From assembly GCA_963576735.1 (NCBI GenBank), contig OY755170.1, positions 10,834,567-10,898,566 of the forward strand: DNA of 64,000 nucleotides, given 5' to 3'. Within the stretch, counting starts at the first letter, position 1. Each line of letters opens with the position of its first letter. The position numbers were made by a program, and so were the translations under genes. Positions 1 to 12,749 of this stretch are shown piece by piece. The notes under the pieces are model-generated. The model was given only the letters and a program-made list of their open reading frames with translations. It was not told where the DNA came from and did no database searches. This stretch comes from Bedellia somnulentella. Taxonomy: Eukaryota; Arthropoda; Insecta; Lepidoptera; Bedelliidae.

Positions 1-1640
1 CCATCATCAGACCCTGATATCCTCATCATGGTACCAATCCGGGAGTATATTCTATCGAATAAAAAAATAATAATCAAAATCGGTTCATAAATAGCAAAGT
101 AATCGGCGAACAAACATAAAAAAATAAATATATATACGGTCGAATTGCAAACAATTCTTTTTTTTGAAGTCGGTTAAAAATAAATAAAAGAGGTGTGTTC
201 CATATTCAAATACGAGTATGTCAATAAAAAAAACCAGCCTATAAGAAGGTGTATAGCTTGCCAGTGTCAATTAAATGAGAAAAGAGTATCTAACTTCTTT
301 TGGCATACCCCTCGTATGTTTGTATATTCTGTTTTTTGAATTAAAAAATCTCTTCAAATCAACTTATTTTTTCCAAATCCAAACAATCACACAAATCTAT
401 ATGATTGATTAGGATCATTGTGTGCCAGATAAGCATGAGATATCAGTATCAGGGTTGAAAAATATCGCGGTATTTGTGATTGTTTGATTTGCATTCGACA
501 AGATAACATTATCAATATATGATGACCATCATTTATATTGATTATTGCAAATTTTCAAGGTCAGAATGATTTTATCATGACAATTTGCCAACTTTATTAT
601 CAAATGGAGGTCGGTATTTATAAGATAAAATTTTATACATATACGAATAGTTTAAGTATTTCATTTTATATTTTTTATTCTGTATTAAGGTTGACAAATA
701 ATTGACAATGGCAGACGGAAGAGCTTTTATGATTTAAATGCTGTCTGTACACTTCACGCCATAAGGCAAGTGTGTTTTATTAAAATATCGCATAAAGTCA
801 ATAATTATCAAGAATATAATGGATTTTCATACATTGTCTATATATTAATATTATTTTCTTCAAAGCTATTTAGTCTTAGTAAATTGTATTTATACATTAT
901 TTTGATTTCACATACAATGTACATACTACTCGGATCACACACATTTGGGAAACAAAAGATGCTTGAATATATTATTCAATATAAAATGACCTCTCCGATG
1001 ATATACATCACATTGCTATATATAAAAACAGCTTCCATATTTTTTTCCTACTGTCCTTTGCATGTGGTTTCAGCAGTCAATAATCGCAGAATGTTGTTTT
1101 TTTTTACCCGAGTCACTGACTGTTGTCCAACCATCCTTGTGAATGAGGTTAAGGGCGATTTATCTATTTACACGTTAATCATTGTTGTGCGCATCATGGA
1201 AACTAATAGAACGCTCTTAGTTTAGTTTATTCAGTGTGCATACTAGTATAAGGTTATTTTGCTTACACTATAAAAAAGATACGATTGAGTATCAGTTTCA
1301 CTTCTCTAATTTGATTTCTAAAAAAGCGTTAAGTGCTAGTGCCTAATCATCAAACTGCGATATTGCATTCTAAAAGATGAAAACTGTAACGACTCAAAAC
1401 ACCAACACACAGGAAATTGCGAGTTGAATCGAGTATAGAAGACGTATTGCTGCATAAAGAACTGGAAATTGAAAACGTGAAGTAGCTCGTTCCAATACTA
1501 ATTCCCTTATTTTTCATCGTCATACTTGTATGTGTCGCAATTTCCTGCGTTTTGTGGCAAATCGCGCTTTTGTGTTTGGCGACGAGCAAACAGTTATTTT
1601 TATATACCAGATATCATATCCTGGAATATAAATAAATGTA
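1..1640. other. Unassigned AT-rich DNA
   Basis: I see no supported gene. The first 50 bases are less AT-rich than what follows and may be the edge of an exon or repeat cut by the window start. The open frames here lack domain signatures and splice context. Confidence 0.4.
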
Positions 1641-1805
1641 TATATTGCCGTGTAATGCCGGCTTACAATGTCACTACCCCTTTCTACCCACGGGTGTCGT
1701 AATATACGACTAAGGGTTGAAGTGGTTTTTGCGGTTTATGTTTATGTTTTATGTTTTTATGTTATATGGTTTTTGCGGCTGGGTTTATGGAACATTATTA
1801 TGTGT

Positions 1806-2062
1806 AGCTGTGTAGTGTCAGCTAAGAATAGCATTACCCCATTACTACCTGTAGGTGATCGTAAGAGGCGACGAAGGGTATAGGGGCTTCTTTAGTGATT
1901 TTTGGGCGATGTGGTTGGAGACCTATCACCAACCATACTTTGTTTTTACCATCTTGTCCCCCATTCAACTTCAAAATGTGGCTGAGGAGTTTCTAGCTCT
2001 GAAGCTCTGGCTACCCCTTTTTGGGATTTATGTCCGTAATGTCTATGGATGCATGTATGTAA
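1806..2062 (+). repeat. R1 SINE-like retroposon (full), with a truncated copy at 1645-1720
   Basis: This copy starts at GTGTAGTGTCAGCTAAGAAT. It runs through the family landmarks 'ggcgatgtggttggagacc' and 'tctggctacccc' and ends in degenerate TATG repeats. A 5' fragment of the same family lies just upstream at 1645-1720. The family is described under the 7171-7417 copy. Confidence 0.75.
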
Positions 2063-2074
2063 AGCTCTGAATTT

Positions 2075-3832
2075 CCTTCATAGAAACTTAGAAACACTGA
2101 AAATGGATGTAGGTTCATAAATCGTATTTAATAATATAGTAAAAAATGGCCAATATACAGATACGCAGAATTTTATAGAATTATCAACATAACTAGAACT
2201 AATGAAATGGAAATGAAGAATTTGCTTTACATAAACATAAATTAGTTTCAATAGTCATAAATTGTAAAGCAACAAAATACGTGCACGAGTAAAAATACAC
2301 ACATACATATACAATGTGCAATCTAATTTAAACCACTTAGATTAATAAGAACAAAGGACACTTAGCATGTCCAGAAAACCAAAATCGTGAGACAATGTGT
2401 ACTAAAGGCAAGTATTTAAAATCATTTAATTAGCGCTAAAGCAATAACTATAAATGAGTGCAAATTGAGTAAAGGTGACTTTACCACTTAACATTGCCAA
2501 TCACGATTGATGACACAAAATGTGTCATTTATGAAAATACTGAGATCATTTTACAGTGCAATGACTAGAGCGTCACAAGGTCGTGTAAAAACGAACTACG
2601 AAGACACCTTCGCTTCAGCTAAAATATGATATGGGAATCTTCCAAAGCAACCTAATGAATGACATCACTACTGAGTAAAATATTGCAGTCACCTTTAGTT
2701 TCTAGATTGAAATACGTTCATACGAACTTTTTTGTAACAAATTGTTAGTGCCTTGCTGCCAACTTTTCATAGGAAATTTAATTAAAGAATAATTTTTACT
2801 AATATTTTCACGGCAATGGCAAATTTAGCCATTCCAAAAACGTTAAAACCATATTTATTTTAGGAATTTCATGTGTACCAGTATTCGGTAGAATATGAGA
2901 GTACATCTAATAGTACAGTAACCAATAACCAATAAATACCAATAAACTGCTTTAGTAATGTGTGTATGTTTCACCATTTAATCACAATATCTATTTCTCG
3001 TACCATTCGTGTTATCAAACTATCAACCAATAGCAACATTGATAAATGTTTTCAATACGATAGCGAATAAAGAATTTTCTAGTCTATTCCAATAGAATGA
3101 TCTGGCACGCGAGCCTGAAAGGCCACCCCCAACCCCTAATTCCACTTGTATTCCATCCAGCACCTTTCCCTTTTTATATCGCGTTATTGAAAGCGCTCAT
3201 CTCTTTCACACATAGTATATTTTAAATATATTTTGTCTTTATCCGAACGTGGTACGATAAAATGAGGATGTTTGCATTGCAGTAGTAAGAGCCACATCCG
3301 AGGTATGCAGCATCGTATACAACGAGCACTTATAGTGTCCATACTCAATAATGTCTGGAACGAATGGAACTTTCGTATGAGCGAACATATTCGAATAAAA
3401 TTTTCTTATTATAACGTATGCTTCTAGCGGATAGGATAACTGAAATACAATATGTATGAGAATGAGTGGGTTGATAGCATTTGAAATAGGGGAAATGTTA
3501 GCTGGTGTTGGGTTCTTTTTAATTAAACATTTCATTAATAGGTAACTTGATCTTCAGTCATTAGTATTCTCGAGCGCTATGCATGCAGCAATTAGTACGG
3601 CAGTCTTTTGTTTAACTAATGGAACACTCCAGCTCTGCACGATTAGATTTATTTTCCAATTGTCGAAGGTTTCTGTAGTCACTGCTCACTCCTTATGCAA
3701 TTTAGGGTGATGACAAACATAGCCTTTGTTGCTTCTGAAGGTTTTAGTATCCTATTGGTAAAAAATATTGAAAAGCTGGATAGAAACCGATCTAAAATAC
3801 CCTTGTTTTACTAATGTCTACAAACGTCTAAC
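2075..3832. other. Gene-free AT-rich stretch
   Basis: No exon with recognisable coding content or repeat family is visible. The minus-strand open frame at 3239-3535 has low-complexity composition, no recognisable domain and no splice context, so it is not called. Confidence 0.4.
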
Positions 3833-3969
3833 GCCCGATTTCTGAATTGAGTATTCCAGCTGAGAACAACTTAAGTATCGTTCTGTCGCATTGAAACCTT
3901 AACAACTGAATGAGACAAAACGATGCTTTAGTCGTTCTCAGCTTGAATACTCAATTCAGAAATCGGGCT
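3833..3969. mobile_element. Palindromic ~137-bp MITE, copy 1
   Basis: The two ends are inverted copies beginning GCCCGATTTCTGAATTGAGT. The arms extend about 60 bp each, through a shared 'GCTGAGAAC' block, so the whole element is close to a palindrome. Two more copies lie at 46959-47094 and 55713-55847. No clear target-site duplication is seen. It is probably a non-autonomous DNA transposon with no coding capacity. Confidence 0.75.
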
Positions 3970-5320
3970 CTAGGATTGAATGATATAATAATTTAAAAAA
4001 ACATTTTAACAAGTACTTTATTATCCAAGCTAATATTAAATTATGGGAGGTGAGAGCAAAATTTATTTTTTCTTTGCCTAAAATGACACCACAAATTTAC
4101 GTTACGTATAATAATGTTTATTAAGAATACTAGTTTTCTACAATTTAATTCTTGTCTATCAAAAAAGTAAGAACAAAATAATGTATCTCATATGTAGCCA
4201 TTCCGTAAAGCGTTAAACAATTAGTTTACCCAAATAACTCTATTAATAATGCCAACAAAGAACAATATACTAGTAACACTCAGTTGTATTAGCTCATTTA
4301 CATTTACAATAATAATAAACAAAAACGTTTTGTTTGTTTATGGCACCGATAATGACGACACAAACGCTTCAGGAGAATAGTCTGGCGAATTAAAAACAGG
4401 AGAGTGAAAAATAATATGTTTACTCACAGCTCTTTATCACAAGGTCATTTGTTAAGTGATGATACCAACATAACGCGATTATAATAATCAGCGAGGCGAG
4501 GCTATTTATAAAAAGATTATTGCTTTCAAAAACGGTAGTTAATAAGGTAGTACAAGCTTATACGTTAAGTAAAGCAAAATATGTCCATTCTTTAAAAAAA
4601 AGAAATTACTTAAATACTTTAGATTGACTAAAAAAATATTTAAAAAAAAACTAAAATCTAGCGAAAATAAACGTGACTATTTGTTGTTGTTGACAATTAT
4701 AATCTAGGACCGTTTAAATTACGTTTAACTGAAAATTATGCTATGTAATTAGTATTTCTGTTTGCCTCGTTTATATGCATTATATATTTCTATATATATT
4801 TGCATAAATTACCTATGAAATTGATGCTGTGGTGACATTTTAACTAAATAACACGTTATATTAAAAGACTATTATGAAATACAGTCGTAGCACAGAAACC
4901 TTTAAAAAGCACTCTTCTTATACTGGCGTGTCTCCTTCTCAGCTTAAAAAATATCTTTTGTTGAATTATTTATTGGTCTATAAGTAACCTTATCTTATTA
5001 TGTGATTGTATCGCGCAGTTGAAATAGTATTTACCCATCTTTGTCCGTGGGTGTCGTACAAGGAAAACAATCAAAGTACGCTTACTTAAAAAATAAACTG
5101 ATAAGATTTAATTGAAAATTCATCAACAACAATCTTTATTTGCTGGTCATGAATTGTTTTTTAGTCGTGATTATCCATCCCAATTTCAAAGGCTTTGTTA
5201 AGATTAAATCCACGCAGACACATCATTACATTATTTCACAATGATCTCACATCGAGTAGCTTATATTTTTACCGGTTACTTTTAGCCTTTGGAAATGCAA
5301 AATTTCATCATTTATAGATA
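3970..5320. other. Gene-free AT-rich stretch
   Basis: Nothing recognisable as coding or as a known repeat is seen. A TTTATT at about 5134 would read as AATAAA on the minus strand, which could serve the candidate gene at 5511-6125. Confidence 0.35.
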
Positions 5321-5321
5321 A

Positions 5322-5390
5322 AATCGATGGTCTCTGCCTACCCCAATGCGAACTAATGGCGTGAGTATATGTATGTATGTATGTTTGAGA
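5322..5390 (+). mobile_element. 3' end of an RTE-like LINE
   Basis: The segment matches the 3' terminus seen in the LINE copies at 12.8, 35.7, 53.1 and 61.0 kb. It has 'gtctctgcctaccccaatg', then a variant of 'ggaactaatggcgtgagt' and TATG repeats. It is severely 5'-truncated and contains no coding sequence. Confidence 0.6.
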
Positions 5391-5510
5391 AACACAAAAG
5401 TGCAATCCAATGACGTATCAGGGTTCAAAGTTCACATTTAACTGGCATGTTTGCCAAGACAAAGCGAGCGAGCGTAGTGCATCACGGGTGCGGCGAGGCG
5501 GAGCGGTGCA

Positions 5511-6125
5511 TTACCAGCAGCATCCTCCTGGGCATAATAGCAGACAATAACTATACGTCAATGTCATCTACTGCCGTGCAAACTCTTTTTATTAGTTGAT
5601 GAGTTTTTGCACAGCTAAACCTGACAAGAACTAACATAGTTTGTAAGTAAGCTAGACGTTACTCGCCTTCCTATTATTAAATCATCTTACAAGATGTTAA
5701 AGGCCTAATTCAAAAAAGTATGTTTTATTATAGTATTGCTTCGAATTTAATAAAAATATAACAATGAAAACGTATCTTACCTGACTGGCAACTCTTTTCG
5801 CAAGAACATATACGATTTCTTTTCGCAGGCATTGAGACCTGAAAGGAAAGAAATAACAAATTATATTATTATATAAGTCATAAAATATGAACAGAAACAA
5901 TAGCATAGTTTGTGAAATGTATTTGGATATATCGCTTTTTAACAGATGGCAACCCTAATTTGCGGCTACTTTTTCACAGGCAGCTATATATTTTAGGAAA
6001 AAAAAAAGCTTTAATTTCATATAAGAAATATGCGTATAACTTATGAACGCATAAAACACACCAAAATGTAACCTACTTACGCCTGGCTGCAAGGTAGTTG
6101 CGGCCGAATTTGCAACGGCACCCAT
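5511..6125 (-). CDS. Candidate three-exon micro-gene (39 codons), unknown function
   Basis: I do not recognise this gene. Three minus-strand segments join in phase. Exon 1 is 6125..6081, starting ATG and encoding MGAVANSAATTLQPG, with donor GTAAGT. Exon 2 is 5838..5781, preceded by a pyrimidine tract and CAG and followed by CAG|GTAAGA; it encodes VSMPAKRNRICSCEKSCQS. Exon 3 would start at 5527 after 'gcccag' and reach a stop at 5511, adding GGCCW. The first two exons have near-consensus splice sites; the third is weaker. The product would be small, Ala/Ser/Thr-rich at the start and Cys-rich at the end (CSCEKSC). It could instead be the 5' end of a larger gene whose later exons I missed, or a non-coding transcript. 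If the PDK gene continues leftward, this would lie nested in its first intron. Confidence 0.3.
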
Positions 6126-6129
6126 GGAT

Positions 6130-7152
6130 TTTTATATTCTTTGTATACATACATTGCTATGAGTGGGATGTTATTATATTTCGAAAACAAGTGAACGAAA
6201 TTTGTCTTCGAATAATAATAAACATTAATTAAATTAAAATTACTTGCGGCCACTTTTGCCTGGCTGCGTCTTGTCAGTGTATTCTCCTATTCATAAACTT
6301 ATGTTAAAATATGTGTTTGACTCAATACGTTATGAACGTAGAGATTTAGCAGCGGGATCTTATACTATAGGTAGGCGTCTCTGGAACGTGAAGGAAGACG
6401 TCATAGTGACGTATACGTTATTGCATGGATTCTACTGAAATTGCATAGGCTATGTTTTCGTTTAGGATTATACGCAGACGGTTCGCCCAGTTAATGATCA
6501 ATAGACACGGATAGCTTTATCTATCGCATTAACCTATTTGAAGCTGCGAAAAACCCTTGAGCTGTTCATCTGCTCGAGCGGTTAGTGTATGACTGTTCTT
6601 AAAAGTTTGCTACGCAGTCGTTTGACCTCCAAGCAGTGAGTACAGTGAGTATGGCGGCCCATATTGCTTTTTTATTTGAATTTGTGTTTTCGTTTGTACA
6701 ACATAGAACATTTAAACTCGTTTGGCACACTGAGAATAATAAAATAAATTCCATCCATACCTGTTACAAAATACGAAAACATTTAATAGCTTAATGCTCC
6801 ATTAAAATACCTATTTTCTATAACTATAATAAACCTTGTTAAGAATGAGTAATAGCATTACAAAATGCGAAATATTGGTGGAAAATAAAACCATTTTCTA
6901 GCTCAAGGAGCGTGAGATCTGTCAACTAAATTACGTTGGACCCAACTGTGAGGCTGTATCGAATTTGTTATCGGTTTTCTATTAAAAGACGTCGTGCAGA
7001 AAATAGAAAAACACTCCGTATAAAAATCACATTAACTAGCAAAAGATACTTCAATGTGAACATGCTATCTTATAACCTTATAACCTCACAGCTTAGAAGT
7101 AAACAAATACTATCGGAAAATATCAAGTAATAATCATTTTAAATTATTAAGT
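6130..7152. other. Stretch upstream of the micro-gene, no gene seen
   Basis: This lies 5' of the candidate minus-strand micro-gene and could hold its promoter, but no TATA/initiator pair stands out. The open frames at 6244-6438 and 6936-7130 have no recognisable domain. Confidence 0.3.
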
Positions 7153-7170
7153 TTCAGTAAAGAAAGTTTT

Positions 7171-7417
7171 GCCGTGTAGTGTCGGCTTAGAATAACACTA
7201 CCCCATTTCTTCCCGTGGGTGATCGTAAGAGGCGACTAAGGGTATAGGGGCTTTTTAAGTGATTTTTGGGCGATGTGGTTGGAGACCCGTCACCAAAAAC
7301 GTTTATTATTATCATCTTTTCCCCAATCAACTTCCAAAAGTGGCTGAGGAATTTATCATTCCAAAGCTCTGGCTACCCCGTTAAGGGATTTATAGCCGTG
7401 AGTATATGTATGTATGT
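7171..7417 (+). repeat. R1 SINE-like retroposon, full copy with clear target duplication
   Basis: This is a reference copy of the commonest repeat in the window. It starts GCCGTGTAGTGTCGGCTTAG and has the landmarks 'cgtaagaggcgactaaggg', 'ggcgatgtggttggagacc', 'gtggctgaggaattta' and 'agctctggctaccccg', then 'atagccgtgagtatatgta' and TATG repeats. It is flanked by a near-perfect 18-bp direct repeat, TTCAGTAAAGAAAGTTTT at 7153-7170 and again from 7417. Long target-site duplications, a simple-sequence 3' tail and no coding capacity indicate LINE-mobilised retroposition. No tRNA-like A/B boxes are obvious in its 5' part. Confidence 0.85.
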
Positions 7418-7654
7418 TCAGTAAAGAAAATTTTACAATTCAAGCTAAATATGTACTTCCTTTCGTTTTCGTTCCAGCATGATAAAAAGAAATTTCTCGA
7501 AAACATAAGGTCCTTATTTTGTAAACTATCAACATTATTTAACAATTGGATCAACAATTACCGCAAAAAATATCTAATTGTAAAACAAAAATTTTGTAAT
7601 TTTTCTATTTGTGGATATTTTGTTTAATATGAGTTATCCTACTGTAACTGTTAG

Positions 7655-7765
7655 TAAGGCGTGCTGTGTCGGCTTAGAATAGCAATCATACATTCTTCCC
7701 AGCTAGTAATGTGGCTGATGGCTAGAGACCCATCAACTGATGACTATTAACAATTTTCATCACTT
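7655..7765 (+). repeat. R1 SINE-like retroposon, truncated and diverged
   Basis: The 5' part 'gctgtgtcggcttagaatag' is recognisable, followed by a collapsed middle containing 'gagacccatcaac'. The 3' half is missing. Confidence 0.55.
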
Positions 7766-8260
7766 CTAAACCCTAATCTCTAAATTGCAACACACCAGTA
7801 GGTATACTACAGAACCCAGACAATCCCTATTTGGTGAATCAATATTATCCGTGATTGAGGTATCGGAAATCCGCATAATAACAAGCGAAACCTTTTTGGC
7901 TTCAGTCCAAGGCCTAGTACATCAGACGACCTTGCATTTTATGTGTGCTATTATAATATGTATGTATATCCTTATCACATGGGAAGCTGTCACATAGTTC
8001 TCAGCCGCTGCAATACATTAGCAGAGGATTTAAGCGTGTAAAGTGCTAAGTAGACGACAGTTTAAAAATAGAGTTATTTTGTTTTGATCAGGCTACTCGG
8101 TTATTATAAAGATTATATTAATGTTCTCCAGTGATTGCAATTGGACCAGTTATTTTTGCAAATTTTAGTAAAACTGCAGATATATGATAAGGACTTACAA
8201 TATTAATCTATTTTCAATTGAACCAAAGCCTTTGAGAATAAATAAAAGTGTAATTAAGCA

Positions 8261-8635
8261 ACCGTGATAGCCCAGTGGGTAGAACACTCGGTTATCGCGC
8301 AAACGACTAGTGTTCAAATCCTGGGTCGGGCCTACACCAATTTGTCTTTTCTAAAGACATATGTGTGGTTAATTTATCATGGTTGTTAAAGGTGAGGGAA
8401 AACATCGTGAGGAAACCCACATGGCTGAGTTGTACTTAGTCATGTGACAGTGTATTCGTACAAAAACGGCGATAGGCCTGCCCCCTATCACGTGAGTACA
8501 CTGTCCATGCAAAACGTGGGTACTCTGAACACCAGGTGACAAAGTCACGTGATGTTCAGAAGTATTAGTACCTCTGCCAACCCCTTCGGGGATATGCGGC
8601 GTGAACGTTTATGTTATGTTTATGTTATTATGTTA
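8261..8635 (+). repeat. R2 tRNA-derived SINE, full copy
   Basis: The 5' head is tRNA-like, with box A 'tagcccagtgggtagaacac' and box B 'gtgttcaaatcctgg'. The body contains 'aaacatcgtgaggaaaccc' and 'gtcatgtgacagtgtattcg', then 'ccaaccccttcggggatat', and the 3' tail has repeated 'gttatg' motifs. The element is bounded by a 12-bp direct repeat TGTAATTAAGCA (8249-8260 and 8636-8647), the target-site duplication. It is a polymerase III type SINE with no coding capacity. Other copies lie at 8.8, 19.2, 19.5, 22.8, 24.1, 33.0, 50.0 and 61.4 kb. Confidence 0.88.
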
Positions 8636-8784
8636 TGTAATTAAGCATATGCGTCAAGTCCGGGATGTGTGGGCAATGCATTTTTTGTTGATTTAATGCA
8701 TTTCAGATGTATAATTTAATGTTATAAATAGGCTAATGCACTATACACTTCTGTTAGCGCATTTGCTAGATATAACATAACATA

Positions 8785-8882
8785 AAAGTTCACGCCGAAT
8801 ATCCCCGAAGGGGTTGGCAGAGGTACTAATACTTCTGAACACCACGTGACTTTGTCACCTAGTGTTCGGAGTACCCACGTTG
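8785..8882 (-). repeat. R2 tRNA SINE, 3' fragment
   Basis: The segment carries 'gttcacgccgaatatcccc' through 'ttctgaacaccacgtgac', the 3' portion of the R2 SINE in reverse. A further tiny piece, 'cttcggggataaacggtgtg', is at about 9322-9345 on the plus strand. Confidence 0.75.
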
Positions 8883-9884
8883 CTAGATATCTTAATGCAC
8901 ATTACGTTAAACGACAATTTGATCGGAAGATAATTAAAAAAGCGGAAGATTCCAATGATTTGCGCTTTGTGTTGTATACGGAGCGTTTTTGCTAAAAGGA
9001 GTTAGTATCAACCTTCGTCCGCGCACGTGACAAAGGAGGAAATACGATAGTTAACTATACTAGGCTGGTCGGTTTTATTTATAGCGTGTTGTTGTAAGTG
9101 ATGATGATGATGATGAAAAGCTACATGTTATCCTTCCATAGCTTATAGAAAATTATACACTACAAAAAATATCTACTGCAGATAACAAAAGAAATGAAAA
9201 AAAGTAAAATTTGGTCTTAGCGTTAAAGGCAAGATTAATAAATTATTGACATGTTACGTAGATGAATCATTTATTAAAATAATGAAGTGGTTTGTTTGAG
9301 TTTATTTGGTGCTTTTGCCAAGGCTTCGGGGATAAACGGTGTGAACGAGTCAAACGATTGAGTTTTGAGGTACCTTCATTAGGATGATGAATTTTAGAGA
9401 AGGTGCCTTTTATTGCAGTTTTATAAATTAGGGAATGCACGGTTAAATTAGGTGACCAATTTTGCATACGTTTAATGAATTAATTCTAAATACAAAAGAG
9501 CAAACGAGATGACAGATAGTGTATTTATGTGTAACATATTAATTTTACAATGACTATTATCTCAATCAATTAAAATATGTTTTCATATAAAACCATTAGT
9601 TTTTGAGATTAGGGAGTAGCGTGTGCGTATATAACACAGATAATATAATACTGTATATAAATAAGTTTCGCATAGTTAGCAAAAGAGCTTGTTTATGTAG
9701 TCCTAGCGATTATGTTATTTATGTTAATCGTGAAGGTCAAACAGATCCGACGCTTGTCGCTCGTTCTAATCACATACCTATTTAATTTATCAACACGAAG
9801 CGTACACTGATCTGACACGATGCAATGTTTAGATTACTTATTAATACAATGTAACATTATCAATATATGTATTTGCACGACTAA

Positions 9885-9962
9885 GAATCCCAAAAGATGT
9901 GGCCAGAGGAGGTAATACTTTCCACTTTTGGAAGTTGAGTGGGGAAAAGATTGCGACATAAA
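9885..9962 (-). repeat. R1 retroposon fragment
   Basis: A short inverted piece has 'gtggccagaggaggtaata' and 'tccacttttggaagttgag', the family's 3'-middle region. Confidence 0.5.
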
Positions 9963-10144
9963 GGAAGGTTAGTGATGAATCTCCAGATAACCTAAAATGC
10001 CCCAAAATCAAATCAAAGAAATAGTTAAGTGCTATATTTTAAGGCGACACTGCAGAGTAGTACTGACTTATATCATCGAGATAATGCTTTCAGTTCAGCC
10101 AAGGAAGAAAGTTAGTTAAGCTGACAGTTTTCCCCAGTTTCAGC

Positions 10145-10290
10145 GGTTGGAGATCCATCACCAACAACCTTTATTTTACCATTTTTTCCCCACTTAACTT
10201 CCAAAAGTGGCTGAGGAATTTCTAAATCCTTAGCTCTGGCTACCCCTTCTAGGGATTTATAGCCGTGAGTATATGTAAGTACTTATGTAT
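10145..10290 (+). repeat. R1 retroposon, 5'-truncated copy
   Basis: The copy begins at 'gttggagatccatcaccaac' and runs through 'agctctggctaccccttct' to 'agccgtgagtatatgtaag'. It lies directly upstream of a fuller copy at 10309. Confidence 0.75.
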
Positions 10291-10308
10291 TATAATATTA
10301 TAAAAATT

Positions 10309-10562
10309 TTTGCTGTGTAGTCTCGGCTTAGAATAGCACTACCCCATTTCTTCCGGTGGGTGTACGTAAAAGGCGACTAACGGTATTGGGGCTTTTAAGG
10401 GATTCTTGGGCGATGCGGTTGGAGACCCATCACCAAGAACCTTTATTTCACTATCTATTCCCCACGCACATTCCAAAATTGGCTGAGGAATTTCTAGTTC
10501 CTTAGCTCTGGCTACCCCTTTCTTGGGATTTATAGCCGTGAGTATATGTATGTATGTATGTT
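10309..10562 (+). repeat. R1 SINE-like retroposon, full copy
   Basis: All family landmarks are present from 'gctgtgtagtctcggcttag' to the terminal TATG repeats. An antisense open frame at 10339-10629 is just the repeat read backwards and is not called as a gene. Confidence 0.8.
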
Positions 10563-10699
10563 TAAATACAGCTTCGGAAGTGTCACTTCCGAACGGTAAA
10601 TGCGATTTGGCGTTGTTCCCGCAACACAAAATTCAAACACACGAACTCGTAATTTGGGAATGAACTAATCCACTGACGTACATTACGTAAGAAAATTGA

Positions 10700-12240
10700 C
10701 AATATTACTCAACCGGGGTTACCAACACAACAACTTACTTTCTCCCACTTGAGGGTATATTTTTCGTATCTAAAAGTTTTTGCCGTATTCTCAAGTAATA
10801 GCACAACACCTGTAGCTGTGAATATCGTATAAGATGACTGAATAATTAGGAGCCATTACGAGTGTAAGTGAACCAAGACTAGCAATATCTGAAAATTATA
10901 GTTTAAAATTTATGGTTGCCTATACTTACACCTTTCACAACTATCGGAATTTTGTGAGGTATTTTACGTATCAAATGAAGTATTTGGCTGAACGCGTTTT
11001 TTAATCAATCTATTTCACTGAGGCAATCATCCAAAAAAGGATTAATTCCAATATAATACTGACAATTCGGTATGCAAAGTTTTTTTTTTTGTATTTATTA
11101 AATATTTTTATTCGATAGCAAACACGAAAACAAAAGACTGATTTGAATATTTTTCATTTATAGTGAGTAATTGCAAAGTTATTATTTTTAAAAGATTGTT
11201 TAACTTTTGTACTTAATGACGTCATCTATTGAAAATATCACGTAGCGACATGCAAATAAAGCGAAATGTTTAATAAAAATGTTGCTGATTGCAAAACATT
11301 TCACGAATTTGTGATCTCAAATGAAATTATTAGGATATTATACTAAACAAACATATGATTTTCGATATTTTATTAATAAACTGCAAAAACGATTGTCTTT
11401 GAAACAACGCTGAAGGTCAAATACTGTTACAGTATTTTGTTAAAATAACGGTCATCTTAGCTTTGTTTGATTTTGTAATCAGCATCACTTTTGTAAAACT
11501 TTGCATACCAAATTGTATAAGTCGACAAATTATCGTACTAAAATAAGCTATCTAACCCCGCTTAATTCAGACAAATAGATTTAGCAGTTTTGCTTAAAAT
11601 TACGTATGAATTCGCTTTTACAATTTTAGTACAATATATCCGTTTACCGATAGTGAGTGCCTTAGAATCCTGCTCAACGCAATTCTAAGACCATTAAATT
11701 AATTGAGATCACATCGCACTCCCGGCGCCCTCGACCATTACGTTTATTTTGTAAAGTAGCAGTATAAACTTGGATTTTCTCGTGGTCACATGCTATCTAA
11801 GTAATTACTTTCTGCTTTTTCAAGGAAAGGAAAGTAATATTTAGAACGCAGATTTGATGGCACTAACCTAAACCTTCTAGTAGTTGCCATGCGACTCTAC
11901 TAAGGGATCAATATTTTTTCATTAGAACTTTAGTACCTTTTACCATGTTTCGGATACGCGGCCACCGGAACATGTAAAAATAGTAACGGTCTTCTATTTC
12001 ACCTTATTTGCTTTCATTTGGATGAAAACTGAGTCGGAATTACAAGTATTGAGAGTTCAAAAGTAAATGCAATAATTGTTAAAAATGATAGCATAGCAAC
12101 GATACTGTTAACTTCCTACCTTGTTTTTGTAGATTAGGAGATAATAAACATATGCTTTTATCAAGGGGCAGGTTGGATAATATCAGCTAGAACTCTGTTT
12201 TGTTCATAAAAGGAAATATTTACTCCGCTTTAGGAAATAT
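10700..12240. other. Gene-free AT-rich stretch
   Basis: No exon or repeat family is recognised. Just upstream, at about 10574-10597, a small perfect-looking palindrome (TTCGGAAGTG / CACTTCCGAA) is the only structured motif seen near here. Confidence 0.35.
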
Positions 12241-12256
12241 TAACACACATATTATA

Positions 12257-12466
12257 ACGTGCTGTGTCGGCTTAGAATAGCTCTACCCCATTTCTTCCGG
12301 TGGCTGCACGTAAGAGGCGACTAACGGTATTGGGGCTTTTGAAGGATTTTTGGGCGATGCGGTTGGAGACCCATCACCAACAACCTTTTTTTAGAATCTG
12401 TTCCCCACGCAACTTCCAACAGTGGCTGAGAAAATTCTGATTCCTTAGCTCTTATGTATGTATATT
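12257..12466 (+). repeat. R1 retroposon, copy with 11-bp target duplication
   Basis: Landmarks run from 'gctgtgtcggcttagaatag' to 'cttagctcttatgtatgt'; the tail is shortened. The direct repeat ATATTATAACG flanks both sides, supporting retroposition. Confidence 0.8.
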
Positions 12467-12749
12467 ATAACGGTTGTAATTTTTAAAAAATAGTTCTACA
12501 AAAAAAATCGATTACTTTACTTTTAGGCATTTCTCGAAGCTGAGCTGAGAGAACAAAAGATGGCAAATAATTGTAAAGTTTGTGTGGGCTATTCTGCTCA
12601 TTTTTGTGTCCTTTTGATGTTAGTTGAGGAGTAGCAATATTTGTGCCTTAGTGTTATAGATGGGATCATATTGTTCCCGGAATTCAAGTACAACATGAGT
12701 AAACTAGTAGCTTCAAACCAATGTGCCGATGTGAAAGATGATATTGCAA

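Noticed and set aside
770..1225. 151-codon plus-strand open frame
   Set aside because: It is AT-rich with no recognisable domain, no splice or regulatory context, and biased low-complexity residues.
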